The notes beneath the pieces are model-generated. The model was given only the letters and a program-made list of their open reading frames with translations, had not been told where the DNA came from and did not search any database. Position numbers and translations under genes: made by a program. DNA of 64,000 nucleotides from Spirosoma lacussanchae (GTDB lineage: Bacteria > Bacteroidota > Bacteroidia > Cytophagales > Spirosomataceae): assembly GCF_005870035.1 (NCBI RefSeq), contig NZ_SWJG01000006.1:62001-126000 (forward strand), read 5' to 3'. Positions within the stretch are counted from its first letter, which is position 1, and each line of letters starts with the position of its first letter. Shown in pieces: positions 8,182 to 17,753 of this stretch.

Positions 8182-11100
8182 ATGCAGCTAGTTGTAAAAA
8201 CTTTGTGGGTAACAGCTCTACTAATCGTTGGTAGTGCTCTGCTGGCAAAGGGCCAGTCGTTGGCTTTGTACTACGGCGATCCGAATGGGAGGCCAGAGGA
8301 TGCCTTCGATGGCAATGTATTCCGATCGGGTACGGAGTATGGCGATGCCAGTATATATGCGGTTCTGAGTAATGGAGCCCAATCCTTTCAGATAGCATCG
8401 CCCGGTGAGAACCTGACAAAAACCGTAACCTCTACCGGCTATTTTACAATCCGCCCAACGAGCAGCATCGTTATTGACCGGACCAGAATTCTCAACTTCA
8501 CCGGCTCGGTGACGGGATCTGTTACCGTCAATGTCAAGACTCTGAGCATTTCAACCATCAGTGCCAACGTGGCTACAGAGGCAGTCCCCGGCTCAACGCT
8601 CACCATAACATACACGACCGGAGCCGGCACCTATCCTGTGGGGCTCGCTGCGGGTAGATTCAAAGCTCAGTTATTGGATGGCAACGGTATACTGTACGCT
8701 GATCTGTTAAATTCAGAAGACCAGTATACCGACGGCGAGAAATTTGGCTCCAGCCGGGGCGGTACCCGGTCTATTAAAGCAACCATTCCGGCCAGTGTGC
8801 CTCCTGGTACATACAGGGTTCGGGTTGTAACCCAGGGCCTGATCTCGAATGTGGTGGGTAGCGCCAGCGGCACGTTTGTAATCAGAAATAATACCCTTGG
8901 CATCACCGCCGGTACCCTGGCTTCAACGCCTGTTTGTGCCGGGAACACAGTATCATTTTCTTTTTCGACAACCGGTAGTTTTCCACAGGAAAACCAGTTC
9001 AGAGTTCGGCTGCTTACAATGAATGGTTCACTAGTACAGGACTTCCCCGAGACCAGTGCTACGTCGCCAGTCCGGGCTACAATTCCGGCTTCGCTGGCTG
9101 GTGGGTCGTATCAGTTTCTCGTCTTCAGTACGTCGACCTCTACCCTAAGTGCTCCCAATCCTATCAACATACGGGCCAGGCCAACGCTTACCTTGTCGGG
9201 GGGCGGTAGCATCAACGCAGGCGCCAAAGCAACGGTGCAGCTTACGTTTACAGGTACAGCACCCTGGTCAGTTGGCTTCGTTGATTACAGTCCTGACCTG
9301 GCGCCCACCTATGTACGAACGCTTTCTTTTTCCAACAGCATTGGTAGCATCAACCCGATGCTTTTTTCCAGTTCGACAATCGATCGCCAATCCATAAAAG
9401 AGTTTAGCGATAACGGATGTGGTACCAGCGATGCTATAACCGGCTCGGCATTCGTTTCAGTAGCGCCCATAACGGTGACGACCGGCAGCCTATCAGAAGC
9501 GTATTGTCCCGGTTCCGCTATATCTGTTCCATTTACCGTTAGCAGCCCATTGCCAGCCGACGCGGTATACCGGCTACAGATTTCGGATCGTAACGGCAAC
9601 TTTCAGAATGCACAACTTATCGGTGCGGGCGCCCGTACCAGTCCTCTGAGTGCAACCATTCCTCAGTCGCTACCGGCTGGCACGGGGTATAAACTGCGTG
9701 TTGTGCTGCAGGAACCGACAGTGGCAGGCTCTGTTGATTACGCAAAAGCCACAAATCCAGTACCCGGATCACTGATTGTCAGCCGACCCAATGCCCCCGG
9801 TGTGACGGATATATCGTTCTGCCAGGGAGCTTCGCTGAGTCAGCTCACAGCTACCGGCACGTCGTTGACCTGGTATAGTAACGGAGGGGCTTCGCGGTTG
9901 GATGGGGCTCCGTTACCACCCAATGACCGATCGAGCCAGTATCAGGTAAGCCAGACCATAAACGGCTGCGAAAGTGCTTTGGCAACGATTACTATATCGA
10001 TGAAAACGCTGCCTCCGGCGCCGACCGTAAGCAGCGTGGCCATATGCCAGGGCGGGTCAGGGCAATTCTCCACGTCGATTCCGGGGGCGTTGTGGTACAC
10101 TTCCGGAGCCGGTGGTACCCCAAGCCCGCAGCCCCCGCTGCTGAATAGCCAAAACCCCGGTAGTCAGACTATCTATGTAAGTCAGACTATCAACGGGTGC
10201 GAAAGCCCCCGGGCAGCGGTGGTAGCTATCGTTTACCCAATTCCGCCTGCCCCCGCTGTTCAGAGACCTAGGGAGCTATGCCAGTATGCCACGGCGAGTC
10301 CACTCGCGGCTACCGGCCAAGACCTAACCTGGTATGATCAGTCCGGTAAACTGGCCGCAGTACCCGTACCCGAAACCTCCACGGCTGGTATTAAATCCTA
10401 TTCGGTTACCCAGCGCATAAACGGTTGCGAGAGCCCCCGATCTCTCGTTGAACAGGTCGTGCGGGCTGCACCGGTCAATCCGGTTGCCGGTTCAATACGC
10501 CTTTGCGTTGGCGAAAATCCACGTTCGCTTACGGCTACCGGCGCTGACATCCGGTGGTACAGCAACGGCACGGGCGGCACGGGCTCGCCGGCTCCGCCAG
10601 GCTACTTTACTGACGTAGCCAATGTGTTTACATTCTATGTGACCCAGACTGATAACAACGGCTGCGAAAGCCAGCGTCAGCCTGTATCGGTATCTGTAGT
10701 TGCACCGCCTTCGGCCCCTACTGTTACGGCAAATCAGACGGTATGTCAGTTTGCCAGAGTAAATCCACTCTCTGCCATTCCTGCTACCGACTTAATCTGG
10801 CAGGGGCCGGGTATCATAGGAACCACCGGTGTGGCACCTACTCCTTCTACAACTGAACCCGCCACATTCACCTATTCAGTAGCCCAGCGGGCTGGGAGCT
10901 GCACAAGTGCCTATACCACCATCTTGTTTACAGTTCGGAAGACGCCCGAGGCTCCTAAAGTGAACTCGCCAGCTGCCTTCTGTATCGGACAGAGTAGCGC
11001 AACCCTTTCGGCAATAGGAGAGGGGCAGCTCCGCTGGTACACCAACGCCGGACGCATAGGGCCATCCTCGGCACAAGTACTGGTAAACACCCAACAGGCC

Positions 11101-11715
11101 AGTATAACAACCTACTACGTCACCCAAACGGATGCTTTCAACTGCGAGAGCCCTGGTAGCGCCCTAACCGTTCGGGTGTCTGCCAAAGCTACCGCCCTGC
11201 TGACCGGCGACGGCGTGATTTATGCCGGCGACAGTACGGCAATCCGGGTACGACTTACGGGCGACGGTCCCTGGTCGTTCACGAACTGGGAGGATAAAGC
11301 TATCAATACTAAAGACTCTGTATACGTAAAGTGGGAAAAACCAGTGAGTACCCGTACGTATACGATCACCAACTTAACTAGTGCCTGCGGAAAGGGAGAT
11401 ATCCTGAATAGCTATCGGCTAACGGTCATGACGCCCCTGTCAAATCAGGCTGCATTGGAACCGCTGGAGGTTAACGCGTACCCTAACCCAACTACGGGTA
11501 ATGTAACCGTAAGCTGGAGAGCGGCTATGAAACAAGAGATACGACTGCAATTGATCAACGCCCAGGGGCAAATAATCAGGCAGGTAACCCGGCAGGGTAG
11601 TAGTGTGTCGCAAACGGAACCGTTTCCGCTTGACAGACAACCAGCCGGTACGTATATACTGCGCGTTAGTACGCCCAAAAATGGGACAGTCACACGCGTC
11701 ATTGTCAGGCAATAA
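8182..11715 (+). CDS. Large T9SS-exported Ig-repeat surface protein
   Basis: The ATG at 8182 is chosen because it directly precedes a signal peptide (WVTALLIVGSALLAKGQ); 1177 residues. After a less regular N-terminal half of beta-sandwich domains there are six Ig-like repeats of about 80-90 residues, each starting with a Cys motif (FCQGAS, ICQGGS, LCQYAT, LCVGEN, VCQFAR, FCIGQS), passing a Trp-Tyr strand (LTWYSNGG type), and mostly closing with NGCES. The last 75 residues are a type A T9SS sorting domain (NAYPNPTTGNVTVSW ... PAGTYILRV). It is exported by the type IX system and probably acts as an adhesin or gliding-associated surface protein. Confidence 0.85.
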   Translation: MQLVVKTLWVTALLIVGSALLAKGQSLALYYGDPNGRPEDAFDGNVFRSGTEYGDASIYAVLSNGAQSFQIASPGENLTKTVTSTGYFTIRPTSSIVIDRTRILNFTGSVTGSVTVNVKTLSISTISANVATEAVPGSTLTITYTTGAGTYPVGLAAGRFKAQLLDGNGILYADLLNSEDQYTDGEKFGSSRGGTRSIKATIPASVPPGTYRVRVVTQGLISNVVGSASGTFVIRNNTLGITAGTLASTPVCAGNTVSFSFSTTGSFPQENQFRVRLLTMNGSLVQDFPETSATSPVRATIPASLAGGSYQFLVFSTSTSTLSAPNPINIRARPTLTLSGGGSINAGAKATVQLTFTGTAPWSVGFVDYSPDLAPTYVRTLSFSNSIGSINPMLFSSSTIDRQSIKEFSDNGCGTSDAITGSAFVSVAPITVTTGSLSEAYCPGSAISVPFTVSSPLPADAVYRLQISDRNGNFQNAQLIGAGARTSPLSATIPQSLPAGTGYKLRVVLQEPTVAGSVDYAKATNPVPGSLIVSRPNAPGVTDISFCQGASLSQLTATGTSLTWYSNGGASRLDGAPLPPNDRSSQYQVSQTINGCESALATITISMKTLPPAPTVSSVAICQGGSGQFSTSIPGALWYTSGAGGTPSPQPPLLNSQNPGSQTIYVSQTINGCESPRAAVVAIVYPIPPAPAVQRPRELCQYATASPLAATGQDLTWYDQSGKLAAVPVPETSTAGIKSYSVTQRINGCESPRSLVEQVVRAAPVNPVAGSIRLCVGENPRSLTATGADIRWYSNGTGGTGSPAPPGYFTDVANVFTFYVTQTDNNGCESQRQPVSVSVVAPPSAPTVTANQTVCQFARVNPLSAIPATDLIWQGPGIIGTTGVAPTPSTTEPATFTYSVAQRAGSCTSAYTTILFTVRKTPEAPKVNSPAAFCIGQSSATLSAIGEGQLRWYTNAGRIGPSSAQVLVNTQQASITTYYVTQTDAFNCESPGSALTVRVSAKATALLTGDGVIYAGDSTAIRVRLTGDGPWSFTNWEDKAINTKDSVYVKWEKPVSTRTYTITNLTSACGKGDILNSYRLTVMTPLSNQAALEPLEVNAYPNPTTGNVTVSWRAAMKQEIRLQLINAQGQIIRQVTRQGSSVSQTEPFPLDRQPAGTYILRVSTPKNGTVTRVIVRQ

Positions 11716-11786
11716 AGGCTCGGCTGTTTTTAATGCTGCCTGATTGTCATTGTAAAACGTAATTGCCAAATAAAACCTCCACAACT

Positions 11787-12650
11787 ATGTTAAGCTTTAA
11801 GCAATTTGACTTCCCGCCCGGTCAGGATTTTGTCCCATCAAAAGAAACGAAAAATTTTTGGCTATACACAAAGAAAAGCAAGCGTACTTTTAGTGGGGTT
11901 GTACTTCCTGGTTTGTTTGAAACAGTCGGGTACCCTACACAAATGCTGGCTTTTTTTGCTATAATTATCCTTGAGATAGTACCAACAATTTATGGAATAG
12001 ATCAAGGGGTTTTATGGCAGGCAATTCTTGCTGCTATTTTTATAGATATATTCCTCGCTGTAGTTTCTCATATATGGCACGATAGTATATGCCGCTATCG
12101 GAACGAATTGGTGAACACAGATGAGCCTGTGCTGAAAGAAGCGTTGAGAAGAAAGATAAATCGTTGTCTTTGGTATACATACTTTTTCTATGTTTTGATT
12201 TTATCATCAGGTATTCTGAAGTTCTATTTTTTTTATGACGCGTACATGACTCCAGATGCTATAGCTGGAGCAGTTTTGGTATGCTATTTACTAGGCGCTT
12301 TACTGCACGTAGCCTATACGGGTTATTTTTTATACACGTCCCGATTTAATTATAAAATTCAGTCAGAGTATAGTCGGTATGTATCATCTGGTGGTGTAAA
12401 ATTTAAAGACCAAACTGGTAAAGTTGCACAACCTCTCTTTCTGGATGGTAATATATTTCAGGTAGAACCAACTTCTTCAGGCAATCATCATATTTTCCAG
12501 GATGAAAGCGGACGCCCTTTCTTGGAGACAAGTGGGGTGCTGACTGATAATGAACTAGCGAATCTGATTGTCAGACAGTCATACAATGTACAGGGGCTGG
12601 TAGCACGAGTCGGGTTGAAGCGTCAAATGGAAATTTTACAGACCAACTAA
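11787..12650 (+). CDS. Four-helix membrane protein of unknown function
   Basis: The frame is open from a TTG at 11763, but ATG 11787 (MLSFKQFDFPPG) is the better start. 287 residues: a soluble N-terminus to about 45, then four hydrophobic segments near 55-75 (MLAFFAIIILEIVPTIYG), 80-100, 135-155 and 165-190, then a cytoplasmic or periplasmic C-terminal domain of about 90 residues. Base composition is AT-richer than the operon before it, hinting at separate origin. It is followed after 8 bp by a lipoprotein gene. Not recognised. Confidence 0.55.
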   Translation: MLSFKQFDFPPGQDFVPSKETKNFWLYTKKSKRTFSGVVLPGLFETVGYPTQMLAFFAIIILEIVPTIYGIDQGVLWQAILAAIFIDIFLAVVSHIWHDSICRYRNELVNTDEPVLKEALRRKINRCLWYTYFFYVLILSSGILKFYFFYDAYMTPDAIAGAVLVCYLLGALLHVAYTGYFLYTSRFNYKIQSEYSRYVSSGGVKFKDQTGKVAQPLFLDGNIFQVEPTSSGNHHIFQDESGRPFLETSGVLTDNELANLIVRQSYNVQGLVARVGLKRQMEILQTN

Positions 12651-12658
12651 CTTTTAAC

Positions 12659-13594
12659 ATGAAAAAATTTACAAATTTATTATTGCTGTGCCTTGTCGTA
12701 ATGTTCATGTCTGATGGTTGCAAAGGTGATCGTACCGGACAGGGACCAGACAGAAGTGGGCTAAAGATTGTAATGGTGGATTCTCTGTCTGTCCAGGAAG
12801 AAGATGATGGCAGACGACTACCTGAAACTATCCGTGATTTATGTTCCGTGCTAATTTCAGAGACTAAAGACTGTGATCGAATTTTCATTCTCGATCCAGT
12901 GATTACACGCCTGGACTTGAATAAAACTTTCTCTCTCAAGACAGCCATAGAGAAGGGAGGGGCAAAGAATGTTGATAATCCTAAAGTTATTGGTAAACTC
13001 ATACAAAAAAACTTTGACGAATTAGAGGTTCCTCGAGAGTTTACTACGCGTCAGGCTAGCAACATTAATGCGGGAGCTTTGATTGAAAAATTTTCAACGA
13101 CTGAGTCTGTAAACGACTCAATTCTGATAGTCATTGAAAATTCTTCTACGGATAAATATCAGTTGAACGGAAAGCAGTATAAAGTATTTACGAGTATGGA
13201 AGAGGTACGAAATAAAATTGCATCTCTCCTTTGCCAGAACGATAAGACTAATTTTACTCTTTTTATTAACCCCCCACTGCTTAATACTGGTATTTCAATT
13301 TTACCGAAACCTGTCGAGCCAAAAGTATATTCTCCCAAATCCGCGTCTCCTCGTTTTACAAAAAGACGAATCAACTCAGGCGGAGGAGATCTGGTGATGG
13401 TAAAAGGTAGTGAAGGGTGTGATGTATGCACCCGTTACTACAGTGCGGTCGATAATGCAGGACGTGTACGGCAGATTACGGAGAAGAATTCAACGAACTG
13501 CTGCCCCTGTGGGAAGGATATCGTATTGCGAGGAAGAACCTACCGTATGAACTGCGATGATACAGGTGGTAACAGGCTTGAATCTGTAGATTAA
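12659..13594 (+). CDS. Probable lipoprotein with Cys-rich C-terminus
   Basis: 311 residues with a lipoprotein-like signal (LLLLCLVVMFMSDGC). The middle resembles a von Willebrand/caspase-like alpha/beta fold ('LKIVMVDSLSV', 'DSILIVIENSS', 'FTLFINPPLL'), and the last 60 residues contain three Cys pairs (DVCTRYY is single; CCPCG; MNCDD) that could bind metal or form disulphides. No family is recognised. It shares its AT-rich composition and tight 8-bp spacing with the membrane gene upstream, so they form one unit. Confidence 0.5.
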   Translation: MKKFTNLLLLCLVVMFMSDGCKGDRTGQGPDRSGLKIVMVDSLSVQEEDDGRRLPETIRDLCSVLISETKDCDRIFILDPVITRLDLNKTFSLKTAIEKGGAKNVDNPKVIGKLIQKNFDELEVPREFTTRQASNINAGALIEKFSTTESVNDSILIVIENSSTDKYQLNGKQYKVFTSMEEVRNKIASLLCQNDKTNFTLFINPPLLNTGISILPKPVEPKVYSPKSASPRFTKRRINSGGGDLVMVKGSEGCDVCTRYYSAVDNAGRVRQITEKNSTNCCPCGKDIVLRGRTYRMNCDDTGGNRLESVD

Positions 13595-13631
13595 AACATA
13601 TAAGTAACTCCACACCAAACCCTTTTTCAAC

Positions 13632-14735
13632 ATGGATTTCAAAGATCAGATTAAACAGCTGGGCGACCGGGTTGCCCGGCTGAAAGATTCTATTCAAACT
13701 GAAGAAGCCACCAAAACAGCCCTGATTTTGCCCTTTCTGCAAACCCTCGGGTACGATGTATTTAACCCCCTGGAAATTGTACCAGAATTCATTAGTGACA
13801 TCGGTACTAAAAAAGGCGAGAAGGTCGACTATGCGGTTATGCGGGAAAGCGCTGATGGCAAAACAGCAGAGCCTTGTATGCTGATCGAGTGTAAGCACTG
13901 GAAACAGGCGCTTACTCTGCATGACAATCAGCTACTACGTTATTTTCACGTTACGAAAGCCCGGTTTGGCGTGCTGACCAATGGTATCGTTTATCGGTTC
14001 TATACAGACCTGCAGGAGCCGAACAAAATGGACGAAGCGCCATTTCTGGAGGTCAACCTGCTGGATCTGCGCGATAATCAAATTGAGGAACTCAAGAAGT
14101 TTCACAAATCGTACTTCGACGTTGAAACGATTATCTCTACAGCCAGCGAACTGAAATATACCGGCGAGTTGAAAAACCTTATTCAGCAGGAAATGGCCAG
14201 TCCGTCTGATGCTTTAGTACGGCATTTCGCAAGGCAGGTCTACAGCGGAACGCTTACGGCCAAAATGATGGACTACTTCACGAATCTGGTTCGTAAGTCA
14301 TTCCAGCACACCTTTTCCGACCAGATCACAGATCGCTTAAAAACAGCTCTGGGACAGGAAGAAATGACGGTTTCGCAGCCTGTTTCTTTGGAGATCGCTA
14401 GTACTGCTGCTTCTGATGAAAAGAAGGGCCCCGTGATTGTAACTACACAGGAAGAACTGGAAGGCTTTTATATTGTGAGAGCTATTCTTAGAAGTATAAT
14501 CGATGTCAACCGAATCGTCCATCGAGATGCTCAGTCCTACTTCGCTATTCTGCTCGATGATAACAACCGTAAGCCAATTTGTCGGCTGCACCTGAACGGA
14601 ATAAAAAAATCGATCACTGTATTTGACGAAAACAAGGCAGAACAACGTCATGAGATAAGCAGTATCAATGATATTTTTCTGCACAGCGACGCGCTGGTAA
14701 AGTCCCTGTCTGCTTATGAGAAGGCAACAGCCTGA
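13632..14735 (+). CDS. Orphan type I restriction enzyme R-subunit N-terminal domain protein
   Basis: 367 residues. The first 180 match the HsdR N-terminal nuclease domain (HSDR_N_2 type): the helix 'TEEATKTALILPFLQTLGYD', then 'KVDYAVM' and 'MLIECKHW', which give the PD-(D/E)xK core D...ECK, then 'TNGIVYRFY'. There is no helicase and no hsdM/hsdS partner next to it, so it is a stand-alone protein as found in many genomes; its target is unknown. The C-terminal 120 residues form a second alpha/beta region ('ILRSIIDVNRIVHRDAQSYF'). Confidence 0.75.
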   Translation: MDFKDQIKQLGDRVARLKDSIQTEEATKTALILPFLQTLGYDVFNPLEIVPEFISDIGTKKGEKVDYAVMRESADGKTAEPCMLIECKHWKQALTLHDNQLLRYFHVTKARFGVLTNGIVYRFYTDLQEPNKMDEAPFLEVNLLDLRDNQIEELKKFHKSYFDVETIISTASELKYTGELKNLIQQEMASPSDALVRHFARQVYSGTLTAKMMDYFTNLVRKSFQHTFSDQITDRLKTALGQEEMTVSQPVSLEIASTAASDEKKGPVIVTTQEELEGFYIVRAILRSIIDVNRIVHRDAQSYFAILLDDNNRKPICRLHLNGIKKSITVFDENKAEQRHEISSINDIFLHSDALVKSLSAYEKATA

Positions 14736-14772
14736 TCATCTTTATTGATTTCCACCCCAATACTCATCAGCC

Positions 14773-15276
14773 ATGTTTCGATGGATCGTTGTTCTTGGCC
14801 TGCTTGTTTCTGTAAACCTGTCATTGGCACAGGTTCGCGTGCGTGGGTACTATCGGGAGAACGGCACCTACGTGCCTCCCCGTGAGCGTACTCGGCCAAA
14901 TCATACTACTACCGATAACTACAGCTATCCGGGCAATTACAATCCGAATACAGGGCGTATTACGGGGAGTCCGTCATCAACCTCCTATGCAACGGCTCCA
15001 ATCGTACCCGCCAGTCCTGTGTATTCGACCTCTGGTTCTACGAAAGAACCTATGCTTGTAAGACCAGTAGGCGATGGTGAACTATATGCCGAAACAGAAG
15101 CTAATGCTGCCCTAAGGGACAGGGCGAGTTATAAGGCTCCATCCATCTATGTGATTCCCAAAGGAGCCGTTGTTAAGATAGACTTGTACGACGACTATTA
15201 TTATCGGGCTGAGGTCAATGGTCGTAGCGGTTATATATGTATTTGTCAGGTAAAGAAGACGTTCAGGAAGTTATGA
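14773..15276 (+). CDS. Secreted SH3-domain protein
   Basis: 167 residues with a signal peptide (VVLGLLVSVNLSLAQ). The mature start has a 'RGYYRENGTYVPPRERTRPN' segment, seen in many Bacteroidetes secreted proteins, then a Ser/Thr/Pro-rich linker (50-100), then an SH3b-like domain at 105-165 ('LRDRASYKAPSIYVIPKGAV', 'YRAEVNGRSGYICICQV'). SH3b domains usually bind cell-wall peptides. Stands alone after a 37-bp gap from the nuclease-like gene. Confidence 0.65.
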   Translation: MFRWIVVLGLLVSVNLSLAQVRVRGYYRENGTYVPPRERTRPNHTTTDNYSYPGNYNPNTGRITGSPSSTSYATAPIVPASPVYSTSGSTKEPMLVRPVGDGELYAETEANAALRDRASYKAPSIYVIPKGAVVKIDLYDDYYYRAEVNGRSGYICICQVKKTFRKL

Positions 15277-15384
15277 CCAGAGTAGTCTGACCTTGTCTAT
15301 AGTCTGTTTGGGAAGCATGATGATACAATGCATCTCGTAGCCGATACAAACCAGATAGAACCGGCAAGCCGCCTGGTATTGCCA

Positions 15385-15417
15385 GCAAAAAAGCCGGTCC
15401 CAGCTGGGACCGGCTTT
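15385..15417 (-). terminator. Rho-independent terminator of the zinc-ribbon gene
   Basis: A 28-bp perfect palindrome (15390-15417) followed on the minus strand by a T6 run. It lies 22 bp past the stop of the minus-strand gene at 15440. Confidence 0.8.
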
Positions 15418-15439
15418 GGGCCATTCAGTATACAGACTA

Positions 15440-15661
15440 TTACGCGAAACGCAGGAATCGTTTCATGCAGGAGTAGCAGATATAGTATTTGGTGGGTAAG
15501 TAGCCGAGAAACGTTCGGACAAGGGCAGGTCTGGGAATACGCTCGATCGAATGCGTTTCGCCACAGGCCGGACAACGGCTTTTGAAGACAGGGCGATAGT
15601 ACAGCAACGGCAATACGAAGACCGCCAATGCGACCGCACCGGCTAAAAAGATAAGACTCAT
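15440..15661 (-). CDS. Small membrane protein with zinc ribbon
   Basis: 73 residues from ATG 15661: one transmembrane segment (SLIFLAGAVALAVFVLPLLYY) followed by a two-CxxC zinc ribbon (CPACGETH ... CYSCMKRF). A longer frame begins at TTG 15694, but that TTG lies inside a TATATTTG -7 box (15692-15699), so the ATG is preferred. Function unknown; zinc ribbons on a membrane anchor are common in small Bacteroidetes envelope proteins. It has its own promoter and terminator. Confidence 0.6.
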   Translation of the reverse strand: MSLIFLAGAVALAVFVLPLLYYRPVFKSRCPACGETHSIERIPRPALVRTFLGYLPTKYYICYSCMKRFLRFA

Positions 15662-15691
15662 AAGGTGAATAGTGTTTGAGGAAGAACTAGA

Positions 15692-15699
15692 CAAATATA
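15692..15699 (-). promoter_or_regulatory. -7 box (TATATTTG) of the zinc-ribbon gene
   Basis: Exact match to the Bacteroidetes -7 consensus TAnnTTTG on the minus strand, 30 bp upstream of ATG 15661. No clear -33 TTTG at the usual distance was found. Confidence 0.5.
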
Positions 15700-16014
15700 A
15701 GTTTTATAATCGGCTGATATGTAATGTATTGATTAATATTCTTTGAATATTATAAACATATTAGCTAATAATTCACATGTAGTTACATGTAAATCAAATC
15801 TTACCTGGTTGTAGGTTATACTTAGCAGGGAAGGTGGTTATTATTACTCAACTTAGCACATATAGTATATATTGATATGGGTGGGTTGTATGTGAATAAG
15901 GCTATCGGAACAGCTACGAAACCAGGTTGAAAAAATGTTTGCTACGGTGTTCCATGAGCCAGTACCCGATCAGCACCGACCGGGTACCGGCTTATGGATG
16001 CGCACCTGTCGGCA
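15700..16014. other. AT-rich intergenic region without genes
   Basis: 315 bp between two minus-strand genes. The half next to the zinc-ribbon gene (15700-15860) is very AT-rich and contains short palindromes near 15745-15790, including a tacatgta pair; it probably holds upstream control sequence. The half near 15990 is GC-rich and contains only the 3' trailer of the hydrolase gene. No RNA gene is recognised. Confidence 0.4.
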
Positions 16015-17673
16015 TCAGTGTAACACAGCGGGTAAGATGAAATCTTCCATCATTCGGTCTACCTGCGGGTGCGCGTAGGGGGCGTTGTAAGCAGTGGCGG
16101 TCACGACCACGACCAGCGGCAGATCGGTGAACACGTAGATTTTATTACCCCCGTTTCCGGTGCAGTAGTACGTTTCGTAGGACTTCCCCCCGACTGTGAA
16201 GGTCCGGTTCCAGAACAGATACCCGTAATACTCGTTGGTTCGACCGGGAATCACCTTCCGCTTGGTAAAGGTTTTGGAGACCCACTCGGCGGGTAGGAGC
16301 TGCTGGCCATTCCACCGGCCGCCGTTTTTGTATAGCTGACCGTACTTGGCAAAGTCGAGCGCGTTCATCTGAATACCACCCGCCGTGTTAACTACCTGCT
16401 GGGGCGTGTATTGCCAGCTGTACTCCCGAATGCCCAGGGGCGAGAACAGCTTTTGCTTCGAATAACGATCCAGGCCGCCCGGTACTGCTTTGTGCAGCAC
16501 GTCGCCCAAGACCACTACCCCGGCTGTGAAATAATGCCAGTCGCCCCGAAATTTCGATGGGGTGACGGGCAGGTCGAGCGCAAACTTCACCCAGTTGGGC
16601 GTCGGGTACATGTTCTCTTCGTTTCCCGGTGAGTCCATCTCGTTATCGTCGCCGTCGAAAGCGGAACTCATCGTGAGCAGGTCGGCAAGGGTGGTGCGGG
16701 CCTTGTCGGTCGAATAATGCTGGTAGGCTTTCAGATCGTAAAAGTCGGACAGGGGCTGCTGTTCATGTGTCAGGTGTCCTTCGCCGAGTGCCATTCCGGT
16801 AAGGGTCGAAGCAAAGGACTTTCCCACCGAACGGACATCGTGCCGGGTGGTTCGGCTGGCTCCGTTGAAGTACTCCTCGAGCAGGAGTTTCCCGTTCTTT
16901 AGGACAACGACGCTGGTAATATGCCGGAATACGCCTGCCTCGATGTTTGCCTTCAGGATTTTGATGCGACGCGTATCCAGCGAGTCGGTGGCTACCGGGA
17001 GCCCGGCATAGGGTTTTGGTACGGCCAGCCGGATGCGCGTCAGATCTATAACCGGCTTTCGTTTCACGAGCAGAGTCAGTTCGCCAGTAGCTATCGGCTC
17101 GCCTGTTTTCACGCCGACCAGGTTTACATACGGACTGATCACCAGCCTAAACTGGTGCCTGCCGTCGGACAAGGCACTGTCTCCGCCGTTCTGCATAAAC
17201 CGGTTCCAGGCCGACTGGCTCCACCATCGGCCTTCGCGTTCGTTATCGACCAGGGGTTTGCTCAGGATCGTTTGCTCATTTTTTATCCGGGCATAGGGCG
17301 CCCCCGGGTGCAGGTTGGTCTGGTAGATGAGCCGGTTATCGACGTAGAAGGCAAACTGGTAGTTTCCTACTTTGGTGAGTGAGTCCGCGCTGAGGGTAGG
17401 GGCCAGCGGATGCAGGTAGTTGGTCAGGGAACTGGCCATGAAAACCGTCATGAACAGATTGCTCCGGTTGGTCAGCTCGTGGGTTTTCAGAAAGTCCACT
17501 GGTTTCAGGGCCGCGACCGGGATGTCGGTCGCCGTAAAAACGATCGTGCCCACTTGAGCCTGATGAAGCCCTGAGCTAATTCCCTGATCGTTGACAAATG
17601 AACCCGGCTGGGCCTGGGAGCCCCAGTAAGTAAGCAGAAATAAAGGCAGTAGCCAACTGTATCGACCCGACAT
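16015..17673 (-). CDS. Serine hydrolase of the beta-lactamase (class C/EstB) family
   Basis: 552 residues from ATG 17673, chosen because it starts a signal peptide (WLLPLFLLTYWGSQAQ). Residues 25-215 form an extra N-terminal beta-rich region; the beta-lactamase/transpeptidase fold follows. The nucleophile motif is S-V-G-K in 'DVRSVGKSFAS'; typical family blocks 'LADLLTMSSAFDGDDNEMD', 'FTAGVVVLGDVLHK', 'GGIQMNALDFAKYGQLY' and 'TGNGGNKIYVF' are present. Such periplasmic enzymes hydrolyse esters or D-amino peptides, and resistance activity cannot be inferred. An AraC gene lies just upstream on the same strand. Confidence 0.85.
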   Translation of the reverse strand: MSGRYSWLLPLFLLTYWGSQAQPGSFVNDQGISSGLHQAQVGTIVFTATDIPVAALKPVDFLKTHELTNRSNLFMTVFMASSLTNYLHPLAPTLSADSLTKVGNYQFAFYVDNRLIYQTNLHPGAPYARIKNEQTILSKPLVDNEREGRWWSQSAWNRFMQNGGDSALSDGRHQFRLVISPYVNLVGVKTGEPIATGELTLLVKRKPVIDLTRIRLAVPKPYAGLPVATDSLDTRRIKILKANIEAGVFRHITSVVVLKNGKLLLEEYFNGASRTTRHDVRSVGKSFASTLTGMALGEGHLTHEQQPLSDFYDLKAYQHYSTDKARTTLADLLTMSSAFDGDDNEMDSPGNEENMYPTPNWVKFALDLPVTPSKFRGDWHYFTAGVVVLGDVLHKAVPGGLDRYSKQKLFSPLGIREYSWQYTPQQVVNTAGGIQMNALDFAKYGQLYKNGGRWNGQQLLPAEWVSKTFTKRKVIPGRTNEYYGYLFWNRTFTVGGKSYETYYCTGNGGNKIYVFTDLPLVVVVTATAYNAPYAHPQVDRMMEDFILPAVLH

Positions 17674-17753
17674 AGTGCGTTGTGAGGATAAATAATGCCC
17701 CAAAGGTGGCCACACCGGCCGTCTGGAAATAGAACAGAATTAACCTGCCCGGC

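Noticed and set aside
15328-15585. Small plus-strand gene of 85 codons
   Set aside because: It runs through a perfect terminator palindrome and antisense to the zinc-ribbon gene, which has better domain evidence.
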